Made by a program: the position numbers and the translations under genes. Below the pieces are notes generated by a model. It saw only the letters and a program-made list of their open reading frames with translations, did not search any database and was not told the DNA's origin. This document shows, one piece after another, positions 8,858-21,444 of a stretch of 64,000 bases of DNA (position 1 is its first letter; each line of letters begins with the position of its first letter). The stretch comes from Maricurvus nonylphenolicus (GTDB taxonomy: Bacteria; Pseudomonadota; Gammaproteobacteria; Pseudomonadales; Cellvibrionaceae): positions 372,001 to 436,000 of the forward strand of contig NZ_AP031498.1 of NCBI RefSeq assembly GCF_042854845.1. The letters run 5' to 3'.

Positions 8858-9322
8858 ATGTGGGGCAAGAAGGATAACAAAATGGGTTTTACGGCGGGCA
8901 GTATTACACTGATCTCCAAATCGACAGAAGTTGTGGGTGATATTCATTTCAGCGGCAATCTTGAGGTCGAAGGACGAGTAAAAGGCAATATCATTGCTGA
9001 AGATGGCTCAGATGCACGGGTGCGTGTACAGGATAAGGGCGTTGTGGAGGGTGAGATTTGTGTCCCTACCGTGGTGATCAATGGCCATATCAAAGGTGAT
9101 GTGCACTCCAGCAAGCACGTGGAGCTGGCGGCCAAGGCCATGGTTCAGGGTAACGTGCACTACCATATGATCGAGATGGTTAAGGGCTCTCAGGTAAATG
9201 GCAATCTGGTCTACAGCGGCGCCGATAACAAGCGTCAGCCAGTAAAACCTGAAAAGCCAGAGATCAAGCCGCCTACGGCAGGGGCTGAAGGTGAGCCACC
9301 GTCGTCGACGATTGCCAGTTAA
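8858..9322 (+). CDS. Bactofilin family cytoskeletal protein
   Basis: A 154-residue protein with the bactofilin core (about 15-115): TLISKSTEVVGDIHFSGNLEVEGRVKGNI and further regularly spaced G and V residues, the signature of a right-handed beta-helix. The ends are short and disordered; the tail is Pro/Lys-rich. Bactofilins polymerise without nucleotides and scaffold peptidoglycan enzymes at sites on the membrane. It begins 2 bp after the coiled-coil membrane protein and is followed by erpA; anmK and an M23 peptidase lie close by, which fits a cell-wall context. Confidence 0.92.
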   Translation: MWGKKDNKMGFTAGSITLISKSTEVVGDIHFSGNLEVEGRVKGNIIAEDGSDARVRVQDKGVVEGEICVPTVVINGHIKGDVHSSKHVELAAKAMVQGNVHYHMIEMVKGSQVNGNLVYSGADNKRQPVKPEKPEIKPPTAGAEGEPPSSTIAS

Positions 9323-9435
9323 AAGGCTCGCAGGTCAATAGTTGACTAAAATACTCGGGTAAAGAGATAATAGACTGTCTGTAGGTTAGTGGCCCTGTGT
9401 CAGTCTCACAGGGCATATAGTGACAGGAGTGGTAG

Positions 9436-9789
9436 ATGTCAGCCCCGGAAACCTTTACCCCGGAACCTTTGGTAGTGACTGAAAGTGCACTGCGCAAGGT
9501 TAGAAATTTAATCGAAGAAGAAGCCAACGATGACTTGAAGTTACGTGTCTTTGTGACAGGTGGCGGTTGTTCGGGTTTCCAGTATGGTTTTACCTTTGAT
9601 GAACTGGCCGCTGAAGATGATGCTGTCGTAGAAAAAGACGGCGTTACCGTGCTGGTTGATGTAATGAGCTACCCCTACCTGATGGGGGCAACCGTTGATT
9701 ATGAAGAGGGACTGGCGGGCTCCAAATTTGTGGTGCAAAACCCCAATGCCGACTCAACCTGTGGTTGTGGTTCCTCCTTCTCTATTTAA
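9436..9789 (+). CDS. erpA: Iron-sulfur cluster insertion protein ErpA
   Basis: A 117-residue A-type carrier that delivers Fe-S clusters to apoproteins such as isoprenoid enzymes. The three ligand cysteines are visible: Cys45 in GGGCSGFQYGF and Cys109 and Cys111 in TCGCGSS near the C-terminus. The length equals the family norm. A run of non-coding DNA (about 110 bp) with an ATG preceded by GACAGGAG separates it from the bactofilin gene. In this order it sits as in Pseudomonas. Confidence 0.96.
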   Translation: MSAPETFTPEPLVVTESALRKVRNLIEEEANDDLKLRVFVTGGGCSGFQYGFTFDELAAEDDAVVEKDGVTVLVDVMSYPYLMGATVDYEEGLAGSKFVVQNPNADSTCGCGSSFSI

Positions 9790-9814
9790 GTCATTCCTTG
9801 TTGCAGGAGGGAGT

Positions 9815-10348
9815 TTGAAGCGGTTTTTGCCTTTATCAACAGCCCTCCTGTTATCTGTATTTTCCCTGCCGGGTATGGCAGCGGATGTTTCTGAAGCGTC
9901 TCTACAGCCGTCAATACAGCCCGCAATCCAAACAGAATCATCAAGCAATGTACTGATCGCCAAGGGTGCAGATGAAGAGCGTCTGTCCCGAGGTTATCTG
10001 GCTCGTATTGCGCAGAATTCTCCACAGGATCTCGAAGCGGCCCTCAAACGGGCTGAAATGCTGTTTCTGGAAGGCAGTCTCAAGGGGGAGGTGGATCCGG
10101 CGGTATTCGTTATTCACGGCCCGGAAGTCGCTGTTTTTTTTCGAGACAATTATTTCCGCTATCGCTCGCTGGTCGATTTGGCGGCTCGTTTGAGCTCGTT
10201 TGGCGTGATTGATATTCGCGTCTGCGAAACCCGCATGGGTGTATTGGGGCGTGAGCGCGAAGCCTTAATGCCGTTTGTCGGTACCGTGCCTTTTGGTCCG
10301 GCAGAAGAAGTGCGGTTGCTGGAAGCGGAAGGTTATGTCCACTTCTAA
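9815..10348 (+). CDS. Exported DsrE-like protein
   Basis: The best start is TTG at 9815, six bases after a strong AGGAGG; a longer frame begins inside erpA but has no good signal. The 177-residue product has a signal peptide (KRFLPLSTALLLSVFSLPGMAA) with cleavage predicted after Ala-Ala. The mature part has a DsrE/DsrF-like arrangement (LFLEG..., VFVIHGPEVAVFFRDN, LAARLSSFGVIDIRVCETRMG). A single Cys in VCETRMG could be functional. It follows erpA by 25 bp and is convergent with anmK. A periplasmic sulfur-handling role is only inferred. Confidence 0.65.
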   Translation: MKRFLPLSTALLLSVFSLPGMAADVSEASLQPSIQPAIQTESSSNVLIAKGADEERLSRGYLARIAQNSPQDLEAALKRAEMLFLEGSLKGEVDPAVFVIHGPEVAVFFRDNYFRYRSLVDLAARLSSFGVIDIRVCETRMGVLGREREALMPFVGTVPFGPAEEVRLLEAEGYVHF

Positions 10349-10363
10349 TGCCTCAATACAGGA

Positions 10364-11500
10364 TTAGGGGTAGTAGATACCGCCCAGAATTCTGGCGCCG
10401 TTTGCACCCGTGACCTCTTTTAAATTACCTGCCTGCCGCTGCAAGGTGCGCTGTGCCAGCCAGGCAAATGCCATGGCTTCGACCCACTCAGGGGCTATAC
10501 CGATCGTTTCGGTGCTGTTGACCTGTGATCCCTGATTGAGTTGACTCAAGCGGTGCATTAACTGGGCGTTGTGGGCGCCACCGCCGCAGATATAGATTTC
10601 CCCCTGGTGATCACTGCTTGCTTGCCCAATGGCATCGCTAATGGTTCGAGCGGTAAATTCCAGCAAAGTGGCCTGTACATCGGCTGCGGCAACAGGTTCG
10701 TTAAACTGACTTAGCAAGTGTTCCAGCCAGGCCAGGTTAAATGCTTCTCGGCCGGTACTTTTGGGGGCGGGCAGTTGCAAGAACGGGTGAGCCAGCAGTT
10801 TGTCGAGCAGGACCAGATTGGCTTGCCCGGAGGCCGCCCAATGGCCGTCACGGTCGTAGTGCTCGCCGCGCTGTTGATAAATCCAGCCGTCCATCAATAC
10901 ATTGCCCGGTCCGGTATCAAAGCCAAGTGCTGGTTTAGTGGGGGTGAGCTGGGTGATGTTACTCATGCCGCCAATATTGACGATAAATCGCTCCTTCGTG
11001 CTGCCTGTGAATAGCGCTTGATGGAAGGCGGGAGCCAGAGGCGCCCCCTGGCCTTTGGCGGCTACATCCCGGCGACGAAAATCCGCTACGGTAGTGATGC
11101 CGGTTAGTTCGGCAATGGTGTTGGGGTCGCCAATTTGCAGGGTGAAGGGCAAGCTTTCATCGGTGGTGAGTTGCCCTGGAGGGCGGTGGCGGATCGTTTG
11201 GCCATGGCTACCGACGGCAGCAATATCTTCTGCGCCAAAGGGGCTGTTTTCCAGTAGCTGTAAAGTGGCTTCGGCGAAGCGCTGGCCCAGGAGGCGGTCG
11301 AGTTGCCCCATGCGTTCTATTTCATTGTCACCAGGGCTGCATAACTGCAGGATCTGATTCTTTAGCTGAGATCCCAGCGGGTATTCAAGTTTGGCAACAA
11401 GCGTGGGCGTGTCCTGACTGTAATCGACCAGCGCCGCATCGATGCCGTCGGCGCTGGTGCCTGACATCAGACCGATATAGAGCTCAGGTCGGTTGGTCAT
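10364..11500 (-). CDS. anmK: Anhydro-N-acetylmuramic acid kinase
   Basis: A 378-residue kinase of the ASKHA fold. AnmK converts 1,6-anhydro-MurNAc to MurNAc-6-phosphate in peptidoglycan recycling. Motifs: LMSGTSADGIDAALVDY at the N-terminus, AVGSHGQTIRH, VADFRRRDVAAKGQGAPLAPAFH, the FDTGPGN phosphate loop and the C-terminal TGANGARILGGIYYP. It lies 11 bp after the M23 peptidase, so both are probably transcribed together; the pairing links turnover and recycling of the wall. Confidence 0.97.
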   Translation of the reverse strand: MTNRPELYIGLMSGTSADGIDAALVDYSQDTPTLVAKLEYPLGSQLKNQILQLCSPGDNEIERMGQLDRLLGQRFAEATLQLLENSPFGAEDIAAVGSHGQTIRHRPPGQLTTDESLPFTLQIGDPNTIAELTGITTVADFRRRDVAAKGQGAPLAPAFHQALFTGSTKERFIVNIGGMSNITQLTPTKPALGFDTGPGNVLMDGWIYQQRGEHYDRDGHWAASGQANLVLLDKLLAHPFLQLPAPKSTGREAFNLAWLEHLLSQFNEPVAAADVQATLLEFTARTISDAIGQASSDHQGEIYICGGGAHNAQLMHRLSQLNQGSQVNSTETIGIAPEWVEAMAFAWLAQRTLQRQAGNLKEVTGANGARILGGIYYP

Positions 11501-11511
11501 TGGCAGCAGGC

Positions 11512-12888
11512 TCAGAGTTTTTGATTGTCAGTATCGGCCAGTGCCAGCTGGGTTTGTTGGTGAAATTGCTCCAGCTTGGCCAGCAGTGGTTTGGCTTCTT
11601 TAAAGAAGCGTTCGCGCTCCGCTTTGGCGATGGCCTTGGCTTTCGGCAGTTTTACGGTGACCGGGTTACGCACGGCGCCGTTTACATAAAACTCGTAGTG
11701 CAGGTGGGGACCGGTAGACAGGCCGGTCGTGCCAACATAACCGATGATCTGCCCCTGCTTAACCCGTTTACCGGAGCGGATACCGCGGCCAAAGTTTTTC
11801 ATGTGGGCGTACAGGGTTTTGTAAGTCTGGCCATGCTGAATGATAACTGTGTTGCCGTAACCGCCTTTGCGTCCAGCAAGGATAACCTTACCGTCGCCTG
11901 CGGCTTTAATGGGGGTACCGCGAGGGGCCGCGTAGTCGGTGCCCTTGTGCGCACGAATCTTGTTGAGCACCGGGTGTTTGCGGCGCAGGTTAAAGTGCGA
12001 GCTGATACGGGCGAAGTCGATTGGCGTGCGCAAGAACTCTTTACGCATGGTGTCGCCTTCCGGGGTGTAGTAGTGGCTGATACCTTTACTGTCGGTATAG
12101 CGAACTGCCGTATAGGTTTTGCCCTGGTTGGTAAATTCTGCGGAAAGGATATTGCCGTTGCCAATCTTGTCGCCATCGAGGAATTTCTCTTCAAACAGCA
12201 CCTTAAAACTGTCGCCTTCGCGGATATCGAGGGCGAAGTCGATATCCCAGCCGAAAATGTTGGCCAGCTCCATAATCAGGTTGGCATCCATTTGGGCCGA
12301 TTGACCAGCCAGAAACAGAGAGCTGGTGATGGTGGCCTGACGATAGGCGGTGTGGATATCCGGTGAGCGGGATTCTTTGGTGGATTTGAAACCTTCCGGG
12401 GTGCGTTGGAACAGGGTGCTATTGAGGCGGTCCTGGCGGTAACGCAGCTGCTGCAGTTGGCCTTCAGTATCAATATCAAAGGATAGGGTGTGGCCTGGGT
12501 GGATGCGTCGTAGGGTTTTGGCTTCTGGCGTGGAGCCCATAAAGGCAAACAGCTTGGTGTCCGAGAGGCCGGCACGTTGGAATATCAGTGACAGGTTGTC
12601 GCCGGAACGCACGGTTTCATCGTGCCATTCAGTCAATTTAACTTCTGGCGCAGGTTCTTTCTCTGGTGCTGCGATCTCTTCAGATATATTGGTCTGGTTG
12701 AGTTCAAGAGTCAGCGATTGCTGGTGGCGCTTGGCTTCGACGCTGTTGGACGGAAAAAAGAACAGCAAGAAAGATAGGCTCAGTGCCAGGCTTCCAGCCA
12801 GGGCCAGGTGTAGGCGAGGAAAATGCTTTACTCGCGCGTGTAAATTTCGGGTTGTGGCGTTTTTCTTTTTAATATCAGTAGCTTGCAT
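11512..12888 (-). CDS. M23 family peptidoglycan DD-metallopeptidase (MepM-like)
   Basis: A 458-residue envelope protein. Residues 28-48 are a membrane anchor or signal segment. A LysM/OapA-like region follows (RSGDNLSLIFQRAGL). The C-terminal M23 domain is complete: zinc ligands in HKGTDYA (H and D) and HLHYEF, with the VILAGRKGGYGNTVIIQHGQTYKTLYAHM segment between. MepM-type enzymes cleave D-Ala-mDAP cross-links to allow wall growth. AAGGA lies 5 bp before the ATG. Divergent from tyrS. Confidence 0.93.
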   Translation of the reverse strand: MQATDIKKKNATTRNLHARVKHFPRLHLALAGSLALSLSFLLFFFPSNSVEAKRHQQSLTLELNQTNISEEIAAPEKEPAPEVKLTEWHDETVRSGDNLSLIFQRAGLSDTKLFAFMGSTPEAKTLRRIHPGHTLSFDIDTEGQLQQLRYRQDRLNSTLFQRTPEGFKSTKESRSPDIHTAYRQATITSSLFLAGQSAQMDANLIMELANIFGWDIDFALDIREGDSFKVLFEEKFLDGDKIGNGNILSAEFTNQGKTYTAVRYTDSKGISHYYTPEGDTMRKEFLRTPIDFARISSHFNLRRKHPVLNKIRAHKGTDYAAPRGTPIKAAGDGKVILAGRKGGYGNTVIIQHGQTYKTLYAHMKNFGRGIRSGKRVKQGQIIGYVGTTGLSTGPHLHYEFYVNGAVRNPVTVKLPKAKAIAKAERERFFKEAKPLLAKLEQFHQQTQLALADTDNQKL

Positions 12889-13005
12889 AACGTCCTTAAT
12901 ACCCCAAATAAGCAGTGGCCGCTAACCCGTTTGTTTATAACAGAAATTGGTCAAAGTTTCACCTGCCTTTGTACCATATTGCTGGCACTAAGTCTGTGCC
13001 TGGGC

Positions 13006-13047
13006 CTTGTTTTTGCGCTTGGCCCTTGTTTTTGGCTCTTGTTTTTG
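13006..13047. repeat. Three imperfect copies of CTTGTTTTTG
   Basis: In the 250-bp divergent region between the M23 gene and tyrS, CTTGTTTTTG occurs at 13006-13015, 13025-13034 and 13038-13047 with variable spacers. No promoter or regulatory function could be assigned; it may simply be low-complexity DNA. Confidence 0.5.
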
Positions 13048-13139
13048 TGCTTGGATTGGGTAAGGTGGGCGCCTTTGCGTAAGGGGTCTGATTCATCGGG
13101 CCTCAAGATTGATGTTTTGATAAGAGTAAGGTTGCAACA

Positions 13140-14447
13140 ATGGCGACTGTAAATGCGGGTTTGTTAGAGGATTTACGTGCACGTGGGCTGGTAGCCCAAA
13201 TGACCGGGGATGACGCCCTGGAAGAGTATCTGGCTACGGATACGCGCACCCTCTATTGTGGTTTTGATCCCACCGCTGACAGTCTTCATATTGGCAGTCT
13301 GGTGCCTTTGTTGACTCTTAAGCGCTTCCAGCAGGCGGGTCATAAGCCTATTGCACTTGTCGGTGGTGCTACAGGCCTGATCGGAGATCCCAGTTTTAAG
13401 GCTCAGGAGCGTAAGCTCAATACGCCTGATGTGGTAGCCAATTGGGTAGATAAACTGCGTGCCCAGGTATCCCGCTTCGTTGATTTTGACGCTGGCGATA
13501 ATGCCGCTGAGGTGGTTAACAATTTGGATTGGACCGCCAATATGAGTGTGCTCGACTTCCTGCGTGATGTGGGTAAGCACTTCTCCGTTAACAATATGAT
13601 TAATAAGGAGTCTGTTAAGCAGCGTATTGATCGTGAAGGGGCGGGTATCTCCTTTACTGAGTTCACCTATATGTTGCTCCAGTCCTATGACTTTGCCGAG
13701 CTGTATAAGCGAAACAACTGTACCTTGCAGATTGGTGGCTCTGATCAGTGGGGTAATATCGTGGGTGGAGTCGATCTGACGCGCAAGCTCTGCGGAGGTC
13801 ACGCGTTTGGTCTGACCTTGCCGTTGGTAACCAAGGCGGATGGCACCAAGTTTGGTAAAACTGAAAGTGGCACCATTTGGTTGGACCCTGCCAAGACCTC
13901 GCCTTATGCCTTCTACCAGTTCTGGCTCAATAGCGCCGACGCGGATGTGTATAAGTTCCTGCGTTACTTCACGTTCCTCAGTGTTGAGCAGATTGCTGCT
14001 ATTGAGGAGGAAGACAAGCAGGCACAGGGTCGTCCTCAAGCTCAGGGCGTGCTGGCCAAAGAGGTTACCCGCTTGATTCATGGTGATGAAGGCCTGGCGG
14101 CGGCAGAGCGTATTACCGAAGCCATGTTTAGCGGCTCTCTCACAGATTTGAGCGAAAGTGATCTGGAGCAGTTGGCTCTGGATGGTCTGCCAAGTAGCGA
14201 GTTGCCAGCGGATCTTGCTGAGAAGCCTCTGACGACGTTGTTAACCGAGGGCGGTATGGTTAAAGCGGGGCGCGAAGTTAAGGATGCTTTGGGGCGTAAT
14301 GCTGTTTTAGTTAATGGTGAGGCTAAGGGTCAGGAAGACAATATGAAAGCGGCGGAATGTTTTGCAGCTGATAAGGCGCTCTTTGGTCGTTTCTTCCTGG
14401 TTAAGCTGGGTAAGAAGAAAAACCATCTGTTTGTATTGGCTAAGTAG
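13140..14447 (+). CDS. tyrS: Tyrosyl-tRNA synthetase
   Basis: A 435-residue class I synthetase that charges tRNA-Tyr. The HIGH motif reads HIGS (within DSLHIGSLVPLL) and the KMSKS motif reads KFGKT, as in E. coli TyrS; SDQWGNIVGGVDLTRK and the C-terminal S4 RNA-binding domain (from about 345) are present. The ATG at 13140 follows GAGTAAGG. It lies directly upstream of an rRNA operon, as I recall in Pseudomonas. A terminator follows. Confidence 0.97.
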   Translation: MATVNAGLLEDLRARGLVAQMTGDDALEEYLATDTRTLYCGFDPTADSLHIGSLVPLLTLKRFQQAGHKPIALVGGATGLIGDPSFKAQERKLNTPDVVANWVDKLRAQVSRFVDFDAGDNAAEVVNNLDWTANMSVLDFLRDVGKHFSVNNMINKESVKQRIDREGAGISFTEFTYMLLQSYDFAELYKRNNCTLQIGGSDQWGNIVGGVDLTRKLCGGHAFGLTLPLVTKADGTKFGKTESGTIWLDPAKTSPYAFYQFWLNSADADVYKFLRYFTFLSVEQIAAIEEEDKQAQGRPQAQGVLAKEVTRLIHGDEGLAAAERITEAMFSGSLTDLSESDLEQLALDGLPSSELPADLAEKPLTTLLTEGGMVKAGREVKDALGRNAVLVNGEAKGQEDNMKAAECFAADKALFGRFFLVKLGKKKNHLFVLAK

Positions 14448-14466
14448 TTAGTCGTTGGTTCAGTGG

Positions 14467-14496
14467 AAAGCCGCCACCTTTGGGTGGCGGCTTTTT
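14467..14496 (+). terminator. Intrinsic terminator of tyrS
   Basis: GCCGCCACC and GGTGGCGGC form a nine-base stem with a TTTG loop, followed by TTTTT. Confidence 0.92.
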
Positions 14497-14568
14497 CGTT
14501 TCTGGAGCCTGTTTTTTTAGGTCGAAAAGCGCCTTTGTAAAAACTTTGAAATATTTTTACAAAAGCGC

Positions 14569-14596
14569 TTGCTAAGCCAAAACCCCTCTGTATAAT
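14569..14596 (+). promoter_or_regulatory. rRNA promoter P1
   Basis: TTGCTA (14569-14574) and TATAAT (14591-14596) are 16 bp apart, followed by a GC-rich discriminator (GCGCCGC), typical of stringent-controlled rRNA promoters. Confidence 0.8.
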
Positions 14597-14704
14597 GCGC
14601 CGCTCTTCTCGAGGAGCAGCAGCGAATCGGGAGGCCAACAAGGCTCGAATAGGGTCGGATTGGGCAAGGCAAACAACCTTTTGAAAGTTATTAACAAAAA
14701 GTGG

Positions 14705-14732
14705 TTGCCAAGCTTAATCAACTGCGTATAAT
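14705..14732 (+). promoter_or_regulatory. rRNA promoter P2
   Basis: TTGCCA (14705-14710) and TATAAT (14727-14732) are 16 bp apart with a GCGCGTCCC discriminator. It repeats the design of P1 136 bp upstream. Confidence 0.82.
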
Positions 14733-14793
14733 GCGCGTCCCGGTTGAGGTAAACGCCTTTAGCCACAACGCTTAGAGCCGAGCGCTCAGCGTA

Positions 14794-14806
14794 GCTTTTT
14801 AACAAA
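14794..14806 (+). promoter_or_regulatory. boxA-like antitermination site in rRNA leader
   Basis: GCTTTTTAACAAA resembles boxA (TGCTCTTTAACA), the Nus-factor site that allows read-through of rRNA operons. A better boxA lies in the 16S-23S spacer. Confidence 0.6.
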
Positions 14807-14961
14807 GAATCAAGCAATGCGTGTGGGTGCTTGCGAGATAGGTCGACGACAAAAGATTTATCATTCGCAAGTAACTCATTAATTCATTTATGTGAAGTAA
14901 TTTGTTCGACGAATGAGCATGATTTAAGAGTCGTAAGATGTATTTACGGTTCGCAAAATTT

Positions 14962-16501
<1,540 letters not shown>

Positions 16502-16865
16502 AACGATACGTCGCCTTCTTGTAAGTACTCACACGCATTGCTTGATCTGAGTTAATTCTGGTTTCTTCTCAAAGAAGAATCAGTGATTAACGTTTTGTCT
16601 TTTCTCTAAAAAGAAATTCAGAATCTTAATCACTGATTTTTACAATCAGATGCTCTTTAACAAGGTGGAAAGTAAAGTTGTAAATTTATTTACAATGCTG
16701 AATTTTTTCGAGACGAGTGTGTATTTTTTATTTGTACATACCTGTCCGGCGTAAAAATCGTTGTTGAAAGATTGCAAAACGAGAACGTTGTTTTGATTAA
16801 GTTTACTTAATTAAGATGACACTATCATTTTTGTAAGTCGCAAACATCAGTCGTTTGAGTTATAT
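16502..16865 (+). other. 16S-23S spacer without tRNA genes
   Basis: The 364-bp spacer holds no tRNA-Ile or tRNA-Ala, which are common here in gammaproteobacteria. It contains a 13-bp inverted repeat (AATCAGTGATTAA at 16578-16590 and its complement at 16626-16638), a likely processing stem, and a good boxA (TGCTCTTTAACA at 16651-16662) that would keep the antitermination complex on the polymerase before 23S. Confidence 0.8.
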
Positions 16866-19746
<2,881 letters not shown>

Positions 19747-19960
19747 ATAACTGAATCGATTGATGTACTCTTGTTAAAAGAGAAACGACATCAACGCGAT
19801 CCGGATAGGTAAGTCAAAGAAAGATATGCACAGTCTGAAATACAGAAGACAGCAGTAGATAATTTACGAACAAAAACTTTACAATCCGCCACCCTATTTG
19901 GACTTGGCAATAGCAGGCTTCAGATAAGCCATAAGACTACAACCCAATCCAAACCAGTTT

Positions 19961-20077
19961 GGCTGACGACCATAGCGAATTGGAACCACCTGATCCCATC
20001 CCGAACTCAGTAGTGAAACGATTTAGCGCCGATGGTAGTGTGGGGCTTCCCCATGTGAGAGTAGGTCATCGTCAGCC
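19961..20077 (+). rRNA. rrf: 5S ribosomal RNA
   Basis: About 117 nt with the terminal helix GGCTGACGA / TCGTCAGCC, the loop ATCCCATCCCGAACTCAG and the GGTAGTGTGGGG / CCCCATGTGAGAGTAGG arms, close to Pseudomonas 5S. The 23S-5S spacer (19747-19960) contains no tRNA. Confidence 0.95.
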
Positions 20078-20086
20078 TCTTAATTT

Positions 20087-20119
20087 AAAAGCCCGTTAGG
20101 TTATCCTAACGGGCTTTTT
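20087..20119 (+). terminator. Intrinsic terminator of the rRNA operon
   Basis: A GCCCGTTAGG / CCTAACGGGC stem with a TTAT loop follows the 5S gene and ends in TTTTTC. Confidence 0.93.
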
Positions 20120-20145
20120 CTTTGCCCGAAAGAAATGGTAATGGC

Positions 20146-20172
20146 GGGGTCTGACCCTGCGGGTCAGACCCC
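20146..20172. repeat. Perfect 12-bp palindrome GGGGTCTGACCC / GGGTCAGACCCC
   Basis: Two perfect 12-base arms are separated by TGC, right after the rRNA terminator and before the yhbY terminator. No T-run follows, so it is not a standard terminator. It has the look of a REP-type palindrome, but only one copy was found in the window. Confidence 0.7.
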
Positions 20173-20205
20173 ATTTAAAACGCATATAATAAGAATTGCA
20201 GGCAC

Positions 20206-20240
20206 AAAAAAAGGTGAAGCTCATTACAAGCTCCACCTTT
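20206..20240 (-). terminator. Intrinsic terminator of yhbY
   Basis: Read on the minus strand, AAAGGTGGAGCT and AGCTTCACCTTT form an 11-12-bp stem with one mismatch and a 7-base loop, followed by a run of seven T. Confidence 0.88.
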
Positions 20241-20265
20241 CGTAATTGGAAATTTGTTAAGGATA

Positions 20266-20565
20266 TTAACGAATGTTGGAGAGCTTAGGATTTGGCTGCT
20301 TCGCCTCACGGAAAATTAAGGCAACCTTGCCAATCTCCTGAACGATCTCCGCACGAGCCTCCTTACACATTTCTTTTACTACCTGTTTGCGCAGGTCACG
20401 GTCTGCCACCATCAGCTTTACTTTAATTAACTCGTGATCGTCTAGGGCTCGATTCAGCTCTGCGATAACATTCTCGCTCAGGCCTTTGCCGGCAATAGTA
20501 ACGATAGGGTTCAAATTATGACCCAGAGAGCGATATTGTTTTTTACGGTCGGCGCTTAAAGGCAT
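20266..20565 (-). CDS. yhbY: YhbY/CRM-domain ribosome-associated RNA-binding protein
   Basis: About 99 residues from the ATG at 20565 (MPLSADRKKQYRS...). An upstream TTG at 20577 would add four residues but is less likely. The CRM domain fills the protein, with the GKGLSENVIAEL (GxxG-type) RNA-binding loop and LIKVKLMV. YhbY associates with pre-50S particles. It is divergent from rlmE, exactly as in E. coli and Pseudomonas, and both serve ribosome maturation. Confidence 0.93.
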   Translation of the reverse strand: MPLSADRKKQYRSLGHNLNPIVTIAGKGLSENVIAELNRALDDHELIKVKLMVADRDLRKQVVKEMCKEARAEIVQEIGKVALIFREAKQPNPKLSNIR

Positions 20566-20656
20566 ACAATGTCTCAATAACTGTCAGGACTAAAACCTGT
20601 ATTGTAACACCTTCCCGGCGGACTGATGGCAGTCCGGCACAATTGCCTCGAGATTT

Positions 20657-21277
20657 ATGGCCAGATCGAAAAGCAGCGGCCGTTGGCTGCACGAACATTT
20701 CAACGACAAGTACGTTAAGCAATCCCAGCAGGACGGTTACCGGTCCCGGGCCAGTTATAAGCTGATTGAGCTCGATGAGAAAGACAAACTGTTTAAACCC
20801 GGTATGACCGTTGTTGATCTGGGGGCTGCCCCAGGTGGATGGTCCCAGGTGGCTGCGCGTCGGATTGGTGATAAAGGCAGAGTTGTGGCTTCAGATATAT
20901 TGCCGATGGACTCCATTGCTGATGTTGAATTTGTCCAGGGTGATTTCACCGAAGAATCTGTGCTGAATGAGATCCTGGACTTACTGGGTGAGGCCAAGGC
21001 AGACCTTGTAATTTCCGATATGGCCCCCAATATGAGTGGTATGGCTGACATTGATCAGCCCAAGTCCATGTATCTGAACGAACTTGCCCTGGATATGGCC
21101 AAAACGGTACTCCATAAGGGCGGTAACTTTGTCGCCAAGCTGTTCCATGGCGAGGGATTTGAAGAATTAATGCAAGATGCGCGTGACCATTTTAACAAAG
21201 TGGTCACGCGTAAGCCGGATGCCTCCAGGGACAGGTCTCGTGAGGTTTATCTGGTTGCCAAGGGCTTTAAGGGGTAA
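20657..21277 (+). CDS. rlmE: 23S rRNA 2'-O-methyltransferase E (U2552)
   Basis: A 206-residue RrmJ/FtsJ protein that methylates U2552 of 23S rRNA in the 50S particle using SAM. The SAM motif VVDLGAAPGGWSQVA, the acidic SDILPMD, the catalytic Asp in VISDMAPNMSG and the catalytic Lys in LFHGEGFEEL surroundings (GGNFVAKLFHG) are visible, with the KxDxK-E-type layout of the family. It starts the rlmE-ftsH-folP-glmM block. Confidence 0.96.
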   Translation: MARSKSSGRWLHEHFNDKYVKQSQQDGYRSRASYKLIELDEKDKLFKPGMTVVDLGAAPGGWSQVAARRIGDKGRVVASDILPMDSIADVEFVQGDFTEESVLNEILDLLGEAKADLVISDMAPNMSGMADIDQPKSMYLNELALDMAKTVLHKGGNFVAKLFHGEGFEELMQDARDHFNKVVTRKPDASRDRSREVYLVAKGFKG

Positions 21278-21444
21278 AGTAGGTCAGGAAAGGCCGCCTG
21301 CGGCTTAATGCCTATACTTATACAGTGATGTCCTGGTGCGATTTTGATCTTAACATCAGGTATGCATGCCGAACGCTTTGTCAGTACTGACTAAATCACA
21401 GTGTGGACATGGCGCTTATAACCGAGTGATATGAGGGTATCCCT

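Noticed and set aside
12883..13152. 89-residue frame between the M23 gene and tyrS
   Set aside because: It overlaps the M23 start and the tyrS start, is dominated by repeats of Leu/Cys/Phe from the CTTGTTTTTG repeat, and has no ribosome-binding site; it matches the divergent promoter region instead.
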